DNA of 7,339 nucleotides from Spirochaetaceae bacterium. GTDB taxonomy: Bacteria; Spirochaetota; Spirochaetia; Treponematales; Breznakiellaceae. The stretch spans positions 1 to 7,339 of the forward strand of contig JAITAE010000286.1 in NCBI GenBank assembly GCA_031284295.1, given 5' to 3'. Shown here one piece after another: positions 1 through 7,293 of the stretch. Every line of letters begins with the position of its first letter. The first letter of the stretch is position 1. The notes beneath the pieces are model-generated. The model was not told where the DNA came from, made no database searches, and saw only the letters and a program-made list of their open reading frames with translations. The translations under genes and the position numbers were made by a program.

Positions 1-950
1 CCGCCCGCCCCTATCATCGTATGCGCCTCGTCTATGAACAGAATGATGGGGGTTTCCGAATTCCGCACGGCCTCCATCACTTGTTTCAGACGGTTTTCAA
101 ACTCACCCTTCATGCTTGCGCCGGCCTGCAACAGGCCCAGGTCCAGCGACAAAAGGCGCGTCCCTTTAAGGCAGGCGGGAACATCGCCCGAAGCAAGGCG
201 CTGGGCAAAGCCTTCCACCACTGCCGTCTTGCCCACGCCGGCATCGCCTGTGAGTATCGGGTTGTTCTGGCGGCGGCGCATCAGTATGTCGATAATTTTT
301 CGTATTTCCTCATCGCGCCCCGTGACAGGATCGCTTTTGCCGGAAGCGGCGGCGGCGGTCATGTCCGCCGTGTAAAGCCTTAGCGCCTCGGTGTTCCCCA
401 TCGCGGCGCTTCCCATCAACACGCCGGCCTGCCCTGTGGCCGCCCCCTTGCCGCTGGAAACGAGCTGGGACGCCTCGCCGGAATTCTTTACAATAACCGC
501 AAACTGTTCGGACAGTATGTCCCCGTTGATCTTGATAAACTCCCCGCTCAACTCGTGAAGCTGGCGGGCGAATTCCGGCGTCTGCTTTATTGCTATCATG
601 ACATGACCGGTCCTTATCGCGCCTTCCGCGAAAACGAGCGAGGCGGTCATCCACGCTTCCTTGATAACCATTTCTATAGTGTTCGAGAAATCTGAAATCG
701 ATGAAGCCCCGCGGGGCAGCGCGTCCATCGCGGCAATCATGTCTTTTGACAGTTTCGCCTCATCCAGCGCGAAAAACCGTACGATTTCGTGCCAATCGGT
801 GTTTTCCGAGAGCAGGATCTGGTTTACCCAGTGCGTCAGCTCTATGTAGGGATTTCCCCGCGTCTTGCAGAGAATCGTCGCGCTTTCTATCGACTTGTAC
901 GCCTTTTCGTCAAGTTTTGAAAAAAGCTGAATCCGTTTTAATTTAGCCAT
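1..950 (-). CDS. tssH: T6SS sheath-recycling AAA+ ATPase TssH/ClpV, 5' part (cut by the window edge)
   Basis: ClpV is the cytoplasmic Clp/Hsp100 hexamer that uses ATP to unfold the contracted TssB/TssC sheath so that it can be reused. My translation of the minus strand from the ATG at 950-948 gives 316 uninterrupted codons ([10 protein letters not shown]...) and runs off the left end; full ClpV proteins are usually about 850-900 residues, so about a third is present. Residues 1 to about 150 look like the Clp N-domain that recognises the sheath. An Ala/Gly-rich linker follows, then LRLYTADMT (190-198) and GRDEEIR (211-217) at the entrance to AAA domain 1. Walker A is GDAGVGKT (235-242, Lys241), where most relatives have GEAGVGKT. 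Walker B is ILFIDEAH (303-310, Asp307/Glu308). An SD AGGAG at 960-956 sits 5 nt before the ATG. The gene follows tssG after 128 nt, in the same direction. ClpB is the alternative paralogue, but the tss context and the N-domain favour ClpV. Confidence 0.96.
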   Translation of the reverse strand, partial: MAKLKRIQLFSKLDEKAYKSIESATILCKTRGNPYIELTHWVNQILLSENTDWHEIVRFFALDEAKLSKDMIAAMDALPRGASSISDFSNTIEMVIKEAWMTASLVFAEGAIRTGHVMIAIKQTPEFARQLHELSGEFIKINGDILSEQFAVIVKNSGEASQLVSSGKGAATGQAGVLMGSAAMGNTEALRLYTADMTAAAASGKSDPVTGRDEEIRKIIDILMRRRQNNPILTGDAGVGKTAVVEGFAQRLASGDVPACLKGTRLLSLDLGLLQAGASMKGEFENRLKQVMEAVRNSETPIILFIDEAHTMIGAG

Positions 951-1078
951 ATACACTCCTTGAAGCAAATTTGAATGTGGGCGCTGTTTTCACCCGCCTG
1001 GCGTCTGACAACAGGTACCCGCGCCATGTTTCAGGCCGATTCCCAACCAGGCGCATAAACGTTCATCAGTAACGCAAG
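951..1078 (-). other. tssG-clpV intergenic gap with possible hairpin and a doubtful 37-codon ORF
   Basis: This 128-nt gap is the longest in the cluster. On the minus strand it contains the clpV SD (960-956). It also contains an imperfect hairpin at 999-1026: outer arms TGGCG/CGCCA and an inner CTG-ACAA-CAG. A competing pair, CGCCTGG (995-1001) and CCAGGCG (1047-1053), shares some of the same bases. No T-run follows, so it is not a clear terminator. One minus-strand frame runs from ATG at 1056 to TAA at 943 (37 codons, containing RPETWRGYLLSDARR) and ends 8 nt inside clpV. It has no convincing SD and resembles no protein I can name with assurance. It may be chance, a small coupled leader peptide, or a dispersed intergenic repeat that happens to be open. 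Confidence 0.4.
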
Positions 1079-2191
1079 CTACATTATCCCCTCCTCCCTC
1101 GTACAAGCGTCATTGGATATTTTCCGGTTGAGCTGTGAAACCTTTATCCTCATCTCCAGTTCCTTGTCAGTGTTTCCTATCCAGCAGTTGTAACCCAAAT
1201 ACGATGGGATGAAATCGGCGTCGTCAAGGTCCTGCATATTCCACGGGTAAGCGCCCTGTTTGTAACGCAGGCACGCCGTCGTAACGACACCCCGTTCAAG
1301 GTGAATCCTTATGCTGTAATTCAGCGGCCTGTCAAGATAAAGGCGCGTAGCGCGTTCAGTATGAGTTGGTATATCGAAGTTGTCCGATTTGATCACCAAC
1401 TTACGGTACGCAACGGAATCTATGGGGCCGATTTCTATTTCAAACTGATGCGTGGCGCTCAAGTACTTCCGGCCTATCTGAAGGTTTACACCCAACAGCG
1501 CTGTTTTTGGATTGCTAAGCTGGGCGTAATCATCCGGCTGTATGTCATAGACGGCAACAATAAAGTCATTGACTTTTATATTTGTCCGTAACAGGCGGCG
1601 TAACGCATTCTCAAACTCGCTGCGGTTTTTTACGGTAAACGAAAAAACCGAAGCGCAACCGAGCGCGATCTTTTCGTTTTGTGCGCCAAAATCAATGCTA
1701 GGCGGCAGGCCGTTAAGGCTTTTTATAATATCGCGTATCGAGTCATCGTCCGGACGGTCGGCGCTGATGCTCTGCTCGTTTTGGGCAAAAGCGCGGTAGT
1801 ACAGGACGTGCATACGATGGTGTACAATATCAAGGAAACGCCGCCACGTATGATCGAAATGGTTAAAGGAACGCTGATAGACATAACTTGTAAACTCAAG
1901 CGGCATTGGGCCGTTTATCCCTAGTAGTCCCAAAAAATAGGTGAATATCGTCGCGTCAACCCCCGCGTTTTTGCCTTCAATGATTTGGGCAATGTCGCTT
2001 GCCGGCAAATACAGGTATGGTATCTGCCCAAAACGGACATTCTCATCGGCGGGATTCTTTGCGTACCCAAAGCGGGGTTTTTCACGGTTGCTGTTCTCAA
2101 GCTTTCGTATCAGTCCCCAAAAATCAGGGGATGAATTTTTTTGCGCAAGACTACTTGAAAGTGTTTTTACTAATCTTCTAATGTTTTCCAT
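1079..2191 (-). CDS. tssG: T6SS baseplate wedge protein TssG (VC_A0111 family)
   Basis: TssG is a structural part of the cytoplasmic baseplate. With TssF and TssE it forms the wedges around the VgrG hub, and it contacts TssK. From the ATG at 2191-2189 the protein has 370 residues, in the upper part of the family's usual range. Family signatures are clear: DFWGLIRKLE (23-32), GLLGINGPMPLEFTSYV (88-104) and FLDIVHHRMHVLYYRAFA (119-136), the last matching the conserved HHR...YRA block. There is no signal peptide or membrane segment. The frame can also start at GTG 2203 (four extra residues, MCGR). I prefer the ATG because AGGG at 2206-2203 overlaps the GTG but lies 11 nt before the ATG. The ATG is inside tssF, giving a 22-nt overlap (34 nt with the GTG) that suggests translational coupling. 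The stop is TAG at 1081-1079. Confidence 0.95.
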   Translation of the reverse strand: MENIRRLVKTLSSSLAQKNSSPDFWGLIRKLENSNREKPRFGYAKNPADENVRFGQIPYLYLPASDIAQIIEGKNAGVDATIFTYFLGLLGINGPMPLEFTSYVYQRSFNHFDHTWRRFLDIVHHRMHVLYYRAFAQNEQSISADRPDDDSIRDIIKSLNGLPPSIDFGAQNEKIALGCASVFSFTVKNRSEFENALRRLLRTNIKVNDFIVAVYDIQPDDYAQLSNPKTALLGVNLQIGRKYLSATHQFEIEIGPIDSVAYRKLVIKSDNFDIPTHTERATRLYLDRPLNYSIRIHLERGVVTTACLRYKQGAYPWNMQDLDDADFIPSYLGYNCWIGNTDKELEMRIKVSQLNRKISNDACTREEGIM

Positions 2192-3972
2192 ACGGCCACA
2201 CACCCTGATTGTTTCGTAAAAAAGTGAATTTCCAGCACGGAATTTAAAGGCGTAAAGGATTTTAGTATTTCCGCGATTATCTTGCCGAAGGTATAGTACC
2301 CGATACCGGCAAACATCATTTCATCAAGCGTAAATTTCACCTTCCATCCCAGTTCAAAAAAAACCGCGCCCTTTTTTATAAAGCGAAAAGTTTTTTGATC
2401 GGCTTCCAGTTCCAGTATCCCTTCAGGAATATGTTCAAATTCCTCGCCTAAATAAGCGGAGTACGAACCTATCAGCGCCCGTAAGGCCTCAAGTGGAAAT
2501 TGGCCGTCCTGCCAGAACATTGCGGAAAGGTTAAAAACGATATGGCTGATCCTCGAGAAATCGGAACCTTCCCCGCGTTCCATAAAGGAATAGTTCGGCC
2601 TTGTCGGATGGGTAAGGAAGGCCGCGTCAGCAACGAGGGGGCTGTGTGAACTCAGTGGCGGCTCGCCGTAAATGAGAAGGCTCAAATCACGGTTGGTACA
2701 AACGGTTTCCGCCGAAAACTGGTATGCGTCTTTCATGTTTTTATCATTCATCAAAAAAGAAACAAACACCTCTGTACCATTATAAGAACTGCGCTGCGTT
2801 ACCCTTGAATTAACAAGGGTCTTGCGCCGGCGCTGGCTAAAGAAATTTTTGAGCGCGACATCTTCAAAAGGGGTATGTTCGTAAAAATTATCCGCGAAAA
2901 AAAGTGTCTTGTTTTGCTCGTTAAAGAATTCCAGCTTGCGTATATTTACGATTTCGTAATCGCGCGGCGCCGTCTTATCCGGCGTTATATGAAATTCATA
3001 CAGTTCCCGCGTGATCATAACACGGTCCGATCGTTTGGCAAAAAGATTCAGGGCAGGCGCACAGTTCAGGCGCAACGATCCTTTTTTTATGGAAGACAGT
3101 GAAGGTTCACGGCGCTTGAATATCAGCAGAATTTCTATGGAATTCGAAACGGATTTGAATGCGTCCTCCATGTTTTTTATATGGAAAAATCTAAAAAACT
3201 CAGGATAGGCCAGGAAATTTTGCAGTAATTTGAGCCCGTACACGCCGCTTTTCATGACTTCGCGCAGTAGCCCATTACCCGAAGCAAGCGGCATAATAAA
3301 ATCGACGCCGGAAAGCTGGCGAAACGGACCGTCACCTGAACGCGCGTAAACGTTTATTGTTTCATGCATTATCTGACGAAGCAGCAACGAAGCGTCCGCG
3401 TCGGACATATTGATATAAAACATCAATTCATTAACAGAACCGTTAATCTCATTCCCGAAGGGACCATCCAGTTTTATCCGCAGCCCCGCAAGCCCGTTAT
3501 GTTCGGCAATGTTAAAATCGGAAAGAGCCCGCGTAAGGTATTCCGTATCGGTAACTGCGAACGGCGCTATGGGCACATCTTCCAGCGTCGAAAAACAGCA
3601 CGGCGTATTTATTGTGGGGATGGAAACATCAAACATGGCGCCTGTTTCAAGGTGGGCGCGTTTTTTAACGGCATCGTTTTTGTAATTAAGGTTAAGCTCC
3701 AGCACAGCGCCTGAAGGAATAGGGTACAAAGTACTGGGCGATATTGAATTCAACACCGATTCCAGGAAATTATTGTAGCCATCGTCGAGTTTTTTTTCTA
3801 CGCGGGCGGACAAAAACGCCGTGCCTTCTAGCAGGCGTTCAATGTACGGATCCTCACATTCAAATTCCCTCAGGCCCAGCCGTCCGGCTATCTTTGGAAA
3901 TTCCGCGGCAAACTCAACCGCAAGATTCCGTATGTAAGCAAGATTGTCTCTATAATAATCTAAAAGTTCCAT
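2170..3972 (-). CDS. tssF: T6SS baseplate protein TssF (VC_A0110 family)
   Basis: TssF is the largest wedge subunit of the T6SS baseplate; it pairs with TssG and helps anchor the tail to the membrane complex through TssK. The protein is 600 residues, normal for the family (about 580-630). The N-terminus carries the family hallmark: LLDYYRDNLAYIRN (3-16), FAAEFPKIAGRLGL (21-34) and DPYIERLLEGTAFLSARV (41-58), then the Pro-rich SPSTLYPIPSG (78-88). The C-terminal half is less conserved and no enzyme motif is visible. The ATG at 3972 is the only sensible start: a stop lies a few codons upstream in frame, and the conserved N-terminus begins at once. No good SD is visible, so translation may depend on tssE, which ends 41 nt upstream. 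The 3' end overlaps tssG. Much of the gene looks less GC-rich than tssC or clpV (26 of 60 bases at 2281-2340). Confidence 0.97.
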   Translation of the reverse strand: MELLDYYRDNLAYIRNLAVEFAAEFPKIAGRLGLREFECEDPYIERLLEGTAFLSARVEKKLDDGYNNFLESVLNSISPSTLYPIPSGAVLELNLNYKNDAVKKRAHLETGAMFDVSIPTINTPCCFSTLEDVPIAPFAVTDTEYLTRALSDFNIAEHNGLAGLRIKLDGPFGNEINGSVNELMFYINMSDADASLLLRQIMHETINVYARSGDGPFRQLSGVDFIMPLASGNGLLREVMKSGVYGLKLLQNFLAYPEFFRFFHIKNMEDAFKSVSNSIEILLIFKRREPSLSSIKKGSLRLNCAPALNLFAKRSDRVMITRELYEFHITPDKTAPRDYEIVNIRKLEFFNEQNKTLFFADNFYEHTPFEDVALKNFFSQRRRKTLVNSRVTQRSSYNGTEVFVSFLMNDKNMKDAYQFSAETVCTNRDLSLLIYGEPPLSSHSPLVADAAFLTHPTRPNYSFMERGEGSDFSRISHIVFNLSAMFWQDGQFPLEALRALIGSYSAYLGEEFEHIPEGILELEADQKTFRFIKKGAVFFELGWKVKFTLDEMMFAGIGYYTFGKIIAEILKSFTPLNSVLEIHFFTKQSGCVAVWKTLED

Positions 3973-4013
3973 TATCCATTCACAATGCGTTTACACACAC
4001 CGGATCGCTTCGA

Positions 4014-4532
4014 TTACCCGGAATATGATAAACTTGTATTTCCAGTCTCCAAATCAAGATGAGAGATAAATATCATCTCTTCATTAAGCTGGGCCACCAT
4101 AACAATGCCGCTTATTCGCAGTTCCAGCATCGAGCGCAGGGAAACATCCGGATTGGCAAATTCCACCTTGACCGATTCCGAATCCATGCGCGGCTCAAAA
4201 ATCTTGATCTGTTTTCGTATATGTTCAAGAAGCTCCTCCCTGTCGTTGTCCGAACAAATCTTACCGCAATAATCGGATATACCGTAGCCGAGAACCGAAT
4301 TCTCAACATCTTCATAACCTTTAAATTCTTTTATCGAAGGGTGAGAACGTGAAGCAAAAAGCATCTCGATATTTCTGAAGATATCTTCTTTTACCTGTTT
4401 TTCGGTTATTATATTCTGAATATGTTCTGTTTTTTCGTGAGGTTCCAAATCGGTTAAACGTTTAAACACATAAGGTTTATAACGGGCGTCTTCCTTTCTG
4501 ATATTTTTGCGTTCCGTATCGCCGCGTGCCAA
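4014..4532 (-). CDS. tssE: T6SS baseplate protein TssE, gp25-like (VC_A0109 family)
   Basis: TssE is the gp25-like lysozyme-fold protein, without lysozyme activity, that links the baseplate wedge to the first ring of the sheath and helps start sheath assembly. The product is 172 residues. Diagnostic blocks are SVLGYGISDYCG (79-90, the family's S-x-x-NYG-x-x-D block with Asn replaced by Gly) and FEPRM (112-116), the conserved EPR core. The first 22 or so residues are highly charged and poorly conserved. The best start is TTG at 4532-4530: an AGG lies 8 nt upstream and a GGAGG further up, and no ATG or GTG fits the frame and SD better. Part of the gene is strongly AT-rich (16 G+C in 60 bases at 4381-4440). 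It follows hcp after 106 nt that include a large inverted repeat, and precedes tssF by 41 nt. Confidence 0.94.
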   Translation of the reverse strand: MARGDTERKNIRKEDARYKPYVFKRLTDLEPHEKTEHIQNIITEKQVKEDIFRNIEMLFASRSHPSIKEFKGYEDVENSVLGYGISDYCGKICSDNDREELLEHIRKQIKIFEPRMDSESVKVEFANPDVSLRSMLELRISGIVMVAQLNEEMIFISHLDLETGNTSLSYSG

Positions 4533-4588
4533 AATCTCTACCTGCCTCCAATGGATACGACCGCCTCAGGGCATCCGCCGTATAATGG

Positions 4589-4626
4589 GGCAACGTTATA
4601 TATCCGCACGGATATGTAACGTTGCC
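4589..4626. repeat. 18-bp inverted repeat (hairpin) between hcp and tssE
   Basis: On the plus strand the arms are GGCAACGTTATATATCCG (4589-4606) and CGGATATGTAACGTTGCC (4609-4626), separated by CA. Seventeen of 18 positions pair; the exception (4599 with 4616) is T-G on this strand and C-A in the minus-strand transcript. In the mRNA the stem begins 12 nt after the hcp stop and closes with a tetraloop once the innermost pair opens. No T-run follows in the direction of transcription (CCATTATACGG comes next), so it is not a classical intrinsic terminator. Likely roles are protecting the hcp 3' end, partial attenuation or an RNA-processing site, which would let Hcp exceed the baseplate proteins. 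A copy of a genome-wide palindromic repeat is another possibility. Confidence 0.85.
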
Positions 4627-4638
4627 GCGCAACCCCAA

Positions 4639-5136
4639 CTATTCGTTGGCGATCTGATCGTAAGAAGCTTCTATCGCTCCGTCTTTTGAACCGTCCGGTT
4701 TGATGGGAGTAACTTTCCACGTAATCTTACCGGCTATCAATTCCACATCTTCGACCGGCTGCTGAGCGAGCGGGTCGTCCGTAGCGCTGGTATTGATAGT
4801 CTTCACCTCGGTTTTCGCGACACGAACATTTTCCATGGTAACTTCATACACGGGAGTCTGCACCCCACCTATGACACGACAATAGGCAAAAACGGCTTTT
4901 TCTATCTTGTTTCCGTTCATGCAGTACAAATGAAGTTTTGGACTCGCCTTGTCTACCGCATGGGTAAATTCGAACGGGAGAAATTGTCCACGTCCCGCGA
5001 CATCACCGCTACGCTGAATTGAAACATTCTGCGTTGCACCGTGCGAAAAGGAAACAAGCTCAATCCACTTGTCATGAGCCTTGTCCGAAGCCTGACCCTC
5101 GATTCCATCCAACTGTAAAAAATAAACGCTTGCCAT
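4639..5136 (-). CDS. hcp: T6SS inner-tube protein Hcp (TssD)
   Basis: Hcp forms hexameric rings that stack into the tube inside the TssBC sheath and are fired out of the cell; the tube lumen can carry small effectors. The product is 165 residues, the usual size for an Hcp without a fused effector domain. Family features are LDGIEGQASDKAHDKWIELVS (starting at 9) in slightly shorter form IEGQASDKAHDKWIEL (12-27), SFSHGATQ (29-36), and the terminal strand region VELIAGKITWKV (131-142). No signal peptide is present, as expected for a T6SS substrate. The ATG at 5136 has a textbook SD, GGAGG at 5148-5144, spaced 7 nt, the clearest in the central part of the cluster. It is flanked by an AT-rich 97-nt leader and by an 18-bp hairpin after its stop, so it may be expressed at a level of its own. 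Confidence 0.97.
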   Translation of the reverse strand: MASVYFLQLDGIEGQASDKAHDKWIELVSFSHGATQNVSIQRSGDVAGRGQFLPFEFTHAVDKASPKLHLYCMNGNKIEKAVFAYCRVIGGVQTPVYEVTMENVRVAKTEVKTINTSATDDPLAQQPVEDVELIAGKITWKVTPIKPDGSKDGAIEASYDQIANE

Positions 5137-5233
5137 AATTTAACCTCCATTATGGTGTTTATAAATATAATTATTCAAACACATAATAGTTACACTATAT
5201 ATTTGTTTAATTTAAAACAATTAAAGCTCCCGC
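5137..5233 (-). promoter_or_regulatory. AT-rich hcp leader with candidate promoter and small dyads
   Basis: This 97-nt gap between tssC and hcp is far more AT-rich than its neighbours. On the minus strand a candidate -10 TATTAT (5188-5183) has a weak candidate -35 TTAAAC (5210-5205) 16 nt away; only the -10 is a good match, and AT-rich DNA yields such hits by chance. A dyad ATAGT-tac-ACTAT (5186-5198) overlaps the candidate -10 and could be an operator. A perfect CCAT-T-ATGG palindrome (5147-5155) touches the hcp SD (5148-5144). The SD is certain; the promoter and operator are inference. Confidence 0.4.
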
Positions 5234-6733
5234 CTACTTGCCCGCAGCCGGAACCTTTGTAACCAGGCGTAGGGATGCGGTAAGTCCTTCAAGCTGGTAA
5301 TGCGGACGCAAGTAAAAACGTGCGTTATAATAACCGGGCTGCCCTTCAACCGCCTCCACCTCGACCTTTGCCTCGGCGAGAGGATATTTGGCCTTGATTT
5401 CATCGGAAGCGTTTGGATCGCCGGTAACGTAACCGGCTATCCAGTTGGAAAGCCATATCTGCATATCCTCTTTTTCTTTGAACGAACCGATCTTGTCACG
5501 GACCATGCACTTAAGGAAGTGGGCAAAACGGCTTACGGCAAAAATGTACGGAAGCCTGGCGGAAAGTGCGGCGTTTGCCGTGGCATCAGGCGAATCGAAT
5601 TCCTGCGGATGGTTCACCGTCTGTCCGCCAAGGAATACCGCGTAGTCGGTGTTTTTCCAGTGAATCAGCGGCAAAAAGCCGTTTTTTGACAGTTCCGCCT
5701 CGCGCCTGTCCGTGATGGCAATTTCCGTCGGGCATTTCATCGCTACCCCGCCGTCGTCGGTGGGGAAGGTGTGCGTTGGCAGTCCCTCAACCATGCCGCC
5801 AGACTCCACGCCGCGAATGTTGGCGCACCAGCCGCAGTTCGCGAAAGCGCGGTTGATGTTTACCGCCATCGAGTAGGCCGAATTCATCCAGTTGTACTTG
5901 CTGCTGTCGCCTGTTCCCGTATCCTCTTCAAAATCGAATTCTTCGACAGGATTGCTCTTTGCGCCGTAAGGCGTCCGGCTCAATACGCGGGGCAGCGTCA
6001 GCGCCACATACCGGCTGTCGTCCGACTCCCTGAAAGAACGCCACGCCGCGTACTCCGGGGTCGAAAAAATCTTTGTAATATCCCGTGGATTTGCAAGTTC
6101 CTGCCATGAATCAAGGTTCATTATTGACGGATCTGCGGCAGAAATGAACGGCATATGCGAAGCGGACGCGATCTGGGCTATCCCATTAATAACCTCCATA
6201 TCGGGCGGCGTCTGATTAAAGTAGTAATCTCCAATCAACGCGCCGTATGGTTCGCCGCCCGCCGTGCCGTATTCTTCCTCGTACAGTTTTTTAAACAGAG
6301 GACTCTGATCCCAGGATGTTCCCTTAAAACGCTTGATCGTTTTTCCAAGTTCTTTTTTGGAAATGTTCATAACGCGGATTTTAAGGCGGTCGCTTGTGGC
6401 GGTATTGCTGACAAGATAATCCAGCCCGCGCCATGTACCCTCAAGATTGGAAAAATCAGTATGATGTATTATCAGGTTGACCTGCGCGGAAAGTTTTTTA
6501 TCGAGTTCCGCGATGATGCCCTCTATGGTTTTTACCGTGTCGTTGGATATAAGCGCCGCGTTTTCAACGGCTTGATTCACAAGGGTTTTTACAGCCCCCT
6601 GAACGGCCGTTGTAGCCTCTTCCGATTTGGGTTTGAATTCCTGGTTCAACAGGGCTTCAAAATCGGACATCTCCAATGTTTCAGGATTAAGCGGATCTTT
6701 CTGCTCCACCACTTTTTCTTGTGCGTCTGACAT
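5234..6733 (-). CDS. tssC: T6SS contractile sheath large subunit TssC (VipB, EvpB/VC_A0108 family)
   Basis: TssC pairs with TssB to build the contractile sheath around the Hcp tube; its contraction drives the needle out. The protein has 499 residues, typical for the family. Signatures run its whole length: HTDFSNLEGTWRGL (91-104), LIGDYYF (166-172), ISAADPS (197-203), RFAHFLKCMVRDKIG (402-416) and the highly conserved end FYLRPHYQLEGLTASLRLV (473-491). The N-terminal stretch (about 1-45) is acidic and variable; in relatives the ClpV-binding helix lies in the N-terminal part and is exposed on contraction. The ATG at 6733 has AGGAGG at 6743-6738, only 4 nt away, and this SD overlaps the tssB stop (6744-6742), so the two sheath genes are probably translationally coupled with 8 nt between them. 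Composition is GC-rich in places (38 of 60 bases at 5761-5820). Confidence 0.98.
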   Translation of the reverse strand: MSDAQEKVVEQKDPLNPETLEMSDFEALLNQEFKPKSEEATTAVQGAVKTLVNQAVENAALISNDTVKTIEGIIAELDKKLSAQVNLIIHHTDFSNLEGTWRGLDYLVSNTATSDRLKIRVMNISKKELGKTIKRFKGTSWDQSPLFKKLYEEEYGTAGGEPYGALIGDYYFNQTPPDMEVINGIAQIASASHMPFISAADPSIMNLDSWQELANPRDITKIFSTPEYAAWRSFRESDDSRYVALTLPRVLSRTPYGAKSNPVEEFDFEEDTGTGDSSKYNWMNSAYSMAVNINRAFANCGWCANIRGVESGGMVEGLPTHTFPTDDGGVAMKCPTEIAITDRREAELSKNGFLPLIHWKNTDYAVFLGGQTVNHPQEFDSPDATANAALSARLPYIFAVSRFAHFLKCMVRDKIGSFKEKEDMQIWLSNWIAGYVTGDPNASDEIKAKYPLAEAKVEVEAVEGQPGYYNARFYLRPHYQLEGLTASLRLVTKVPAAGK

Positions 6734-6741
6734 AATACCTC

Positions 6742-7293
6742 CTATTTAGCGTCGGTTGTTTCTACGGCTTCACCGGCGGCTGGAGGCGGCGTAGCATCGT
6801 TTTCTTTTGCTTTTTTCGCCAGAGCCGCGAGCAACGCCGGGTCTTTAAGTATCTTGCTCAACAGATCTTCCGCGCCCTGCTTGCCGTCCATGTATGAAAG
6901 CAGGTTGGCAAGCTGCTCCCGCGCCTCCATCAGCTGCTTCAGACCGTCTATTTTGGCGGTAACCGCGCCGGGGGAAAAATCCGCCATGCTCTCAAATGTC
7001 AAATCGACCGGAATATTCCCCTCGCCGGTCAGCACATTCGGCACAGAAAAAGCCACGTGGGGCTTAATGGCCTTGAGGCGGTCATCGAAATTTTCACTTG
7101 TAAATTCCAGCATCTGCCGGTCTTCAACACGGGCGGGCGGCTCCAGCGGCTTTCCCGAAAGGTCCGACACAACACCCATAACAAATGGAAGATCAACTTT
7201 TTTTTCCACGCCGTTAGCTTCAACATCGTATTCTATCTGAACACGAGGCGCTCGGTTTTTTGCGATAAATTTTTGGCTACTTTCAGATGCCAT
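6742..7293 (-). CDS. tssB: T6SS contractile sheath small subunit TssB (VipA, VC_A0107 family)
   Basis: TssB is the small sheath subunit and obligate partner of TssC; one heterodimer is the repeating unit of the sheath. The product is 183 residues, within the normal range. It shows PRVQIEYDVE (16-25), LPFVMGVVSDLSG (35-47), and DFSPG (105-109) followed by the helical LKQLMEAREQLANLLSYMDG (118-137), all characteristic of the family. The C-terminal tail (about 163-183) is Ala/Pro/Glu-rich and probably disordered. The ATG at 7293 has AAGGAG at 7306-7301, spaced 7 nt. It is the first gene of the block within the window; whether further tss genes lie upstream cannot be seen. tssC starts 8 nt after its TAG stop. 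Confidence 0.97.
   Translation of the reverse strand: MASESSQKFIAKNRAPRVQIEYDVEANGVEKKVDLPFVMGVVSDLSGKPLEPPARVEDRQMLEFTSENFDDRLKAIKPHVAFSVPNVLTGEGNIPVDLTFESMADFSPGAVTAKIDGLKQLMEAREQLANLLSYMDGKQGAEDLLSKILKDPALLAALAKKAKENDATPPPAAGEAVETTDAK

Noticed and set aside
310..654. 114-codon minus-strand frame rich in Arg and Gly
   Set aside because: It is a shifted-frame shadow of clpV, whose own frame is intact from 950 to the window edge.
1..950. General chaperone ClpB rather than ClpV
   Set aside because: The N-domain differs from ClpB and the gene sits directly after tssG in a complete tss order.
4589..4626. Rho-independent terminator of hcp
   Set aside because: The stem is strong but no T-run follows in the direction of transcription, and tssE downstream needs to be transcribed.
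4639..5136. Hcp with a fused effector domain
   Set aside because: The protein ends about 25 residues after the last Hcp strand, leaving no room for an extra domain.
6155..6730. 191-codon plus-strand open frame
   Set aside because: It is exactly antisense to the tssC 5' half, has low-plausibility composition and matches no family; tssC is unmistakable on the other strand.
5234..6733. Extracellular contractile injection system or phage tail instead of a T6SS
   Set aside because: The combination TssB, TssC, Hcp, TssE, TssF, TssG and ClpV is specific to T6SS; phage-like injection systems lack ClpV and have different sheath proteins.
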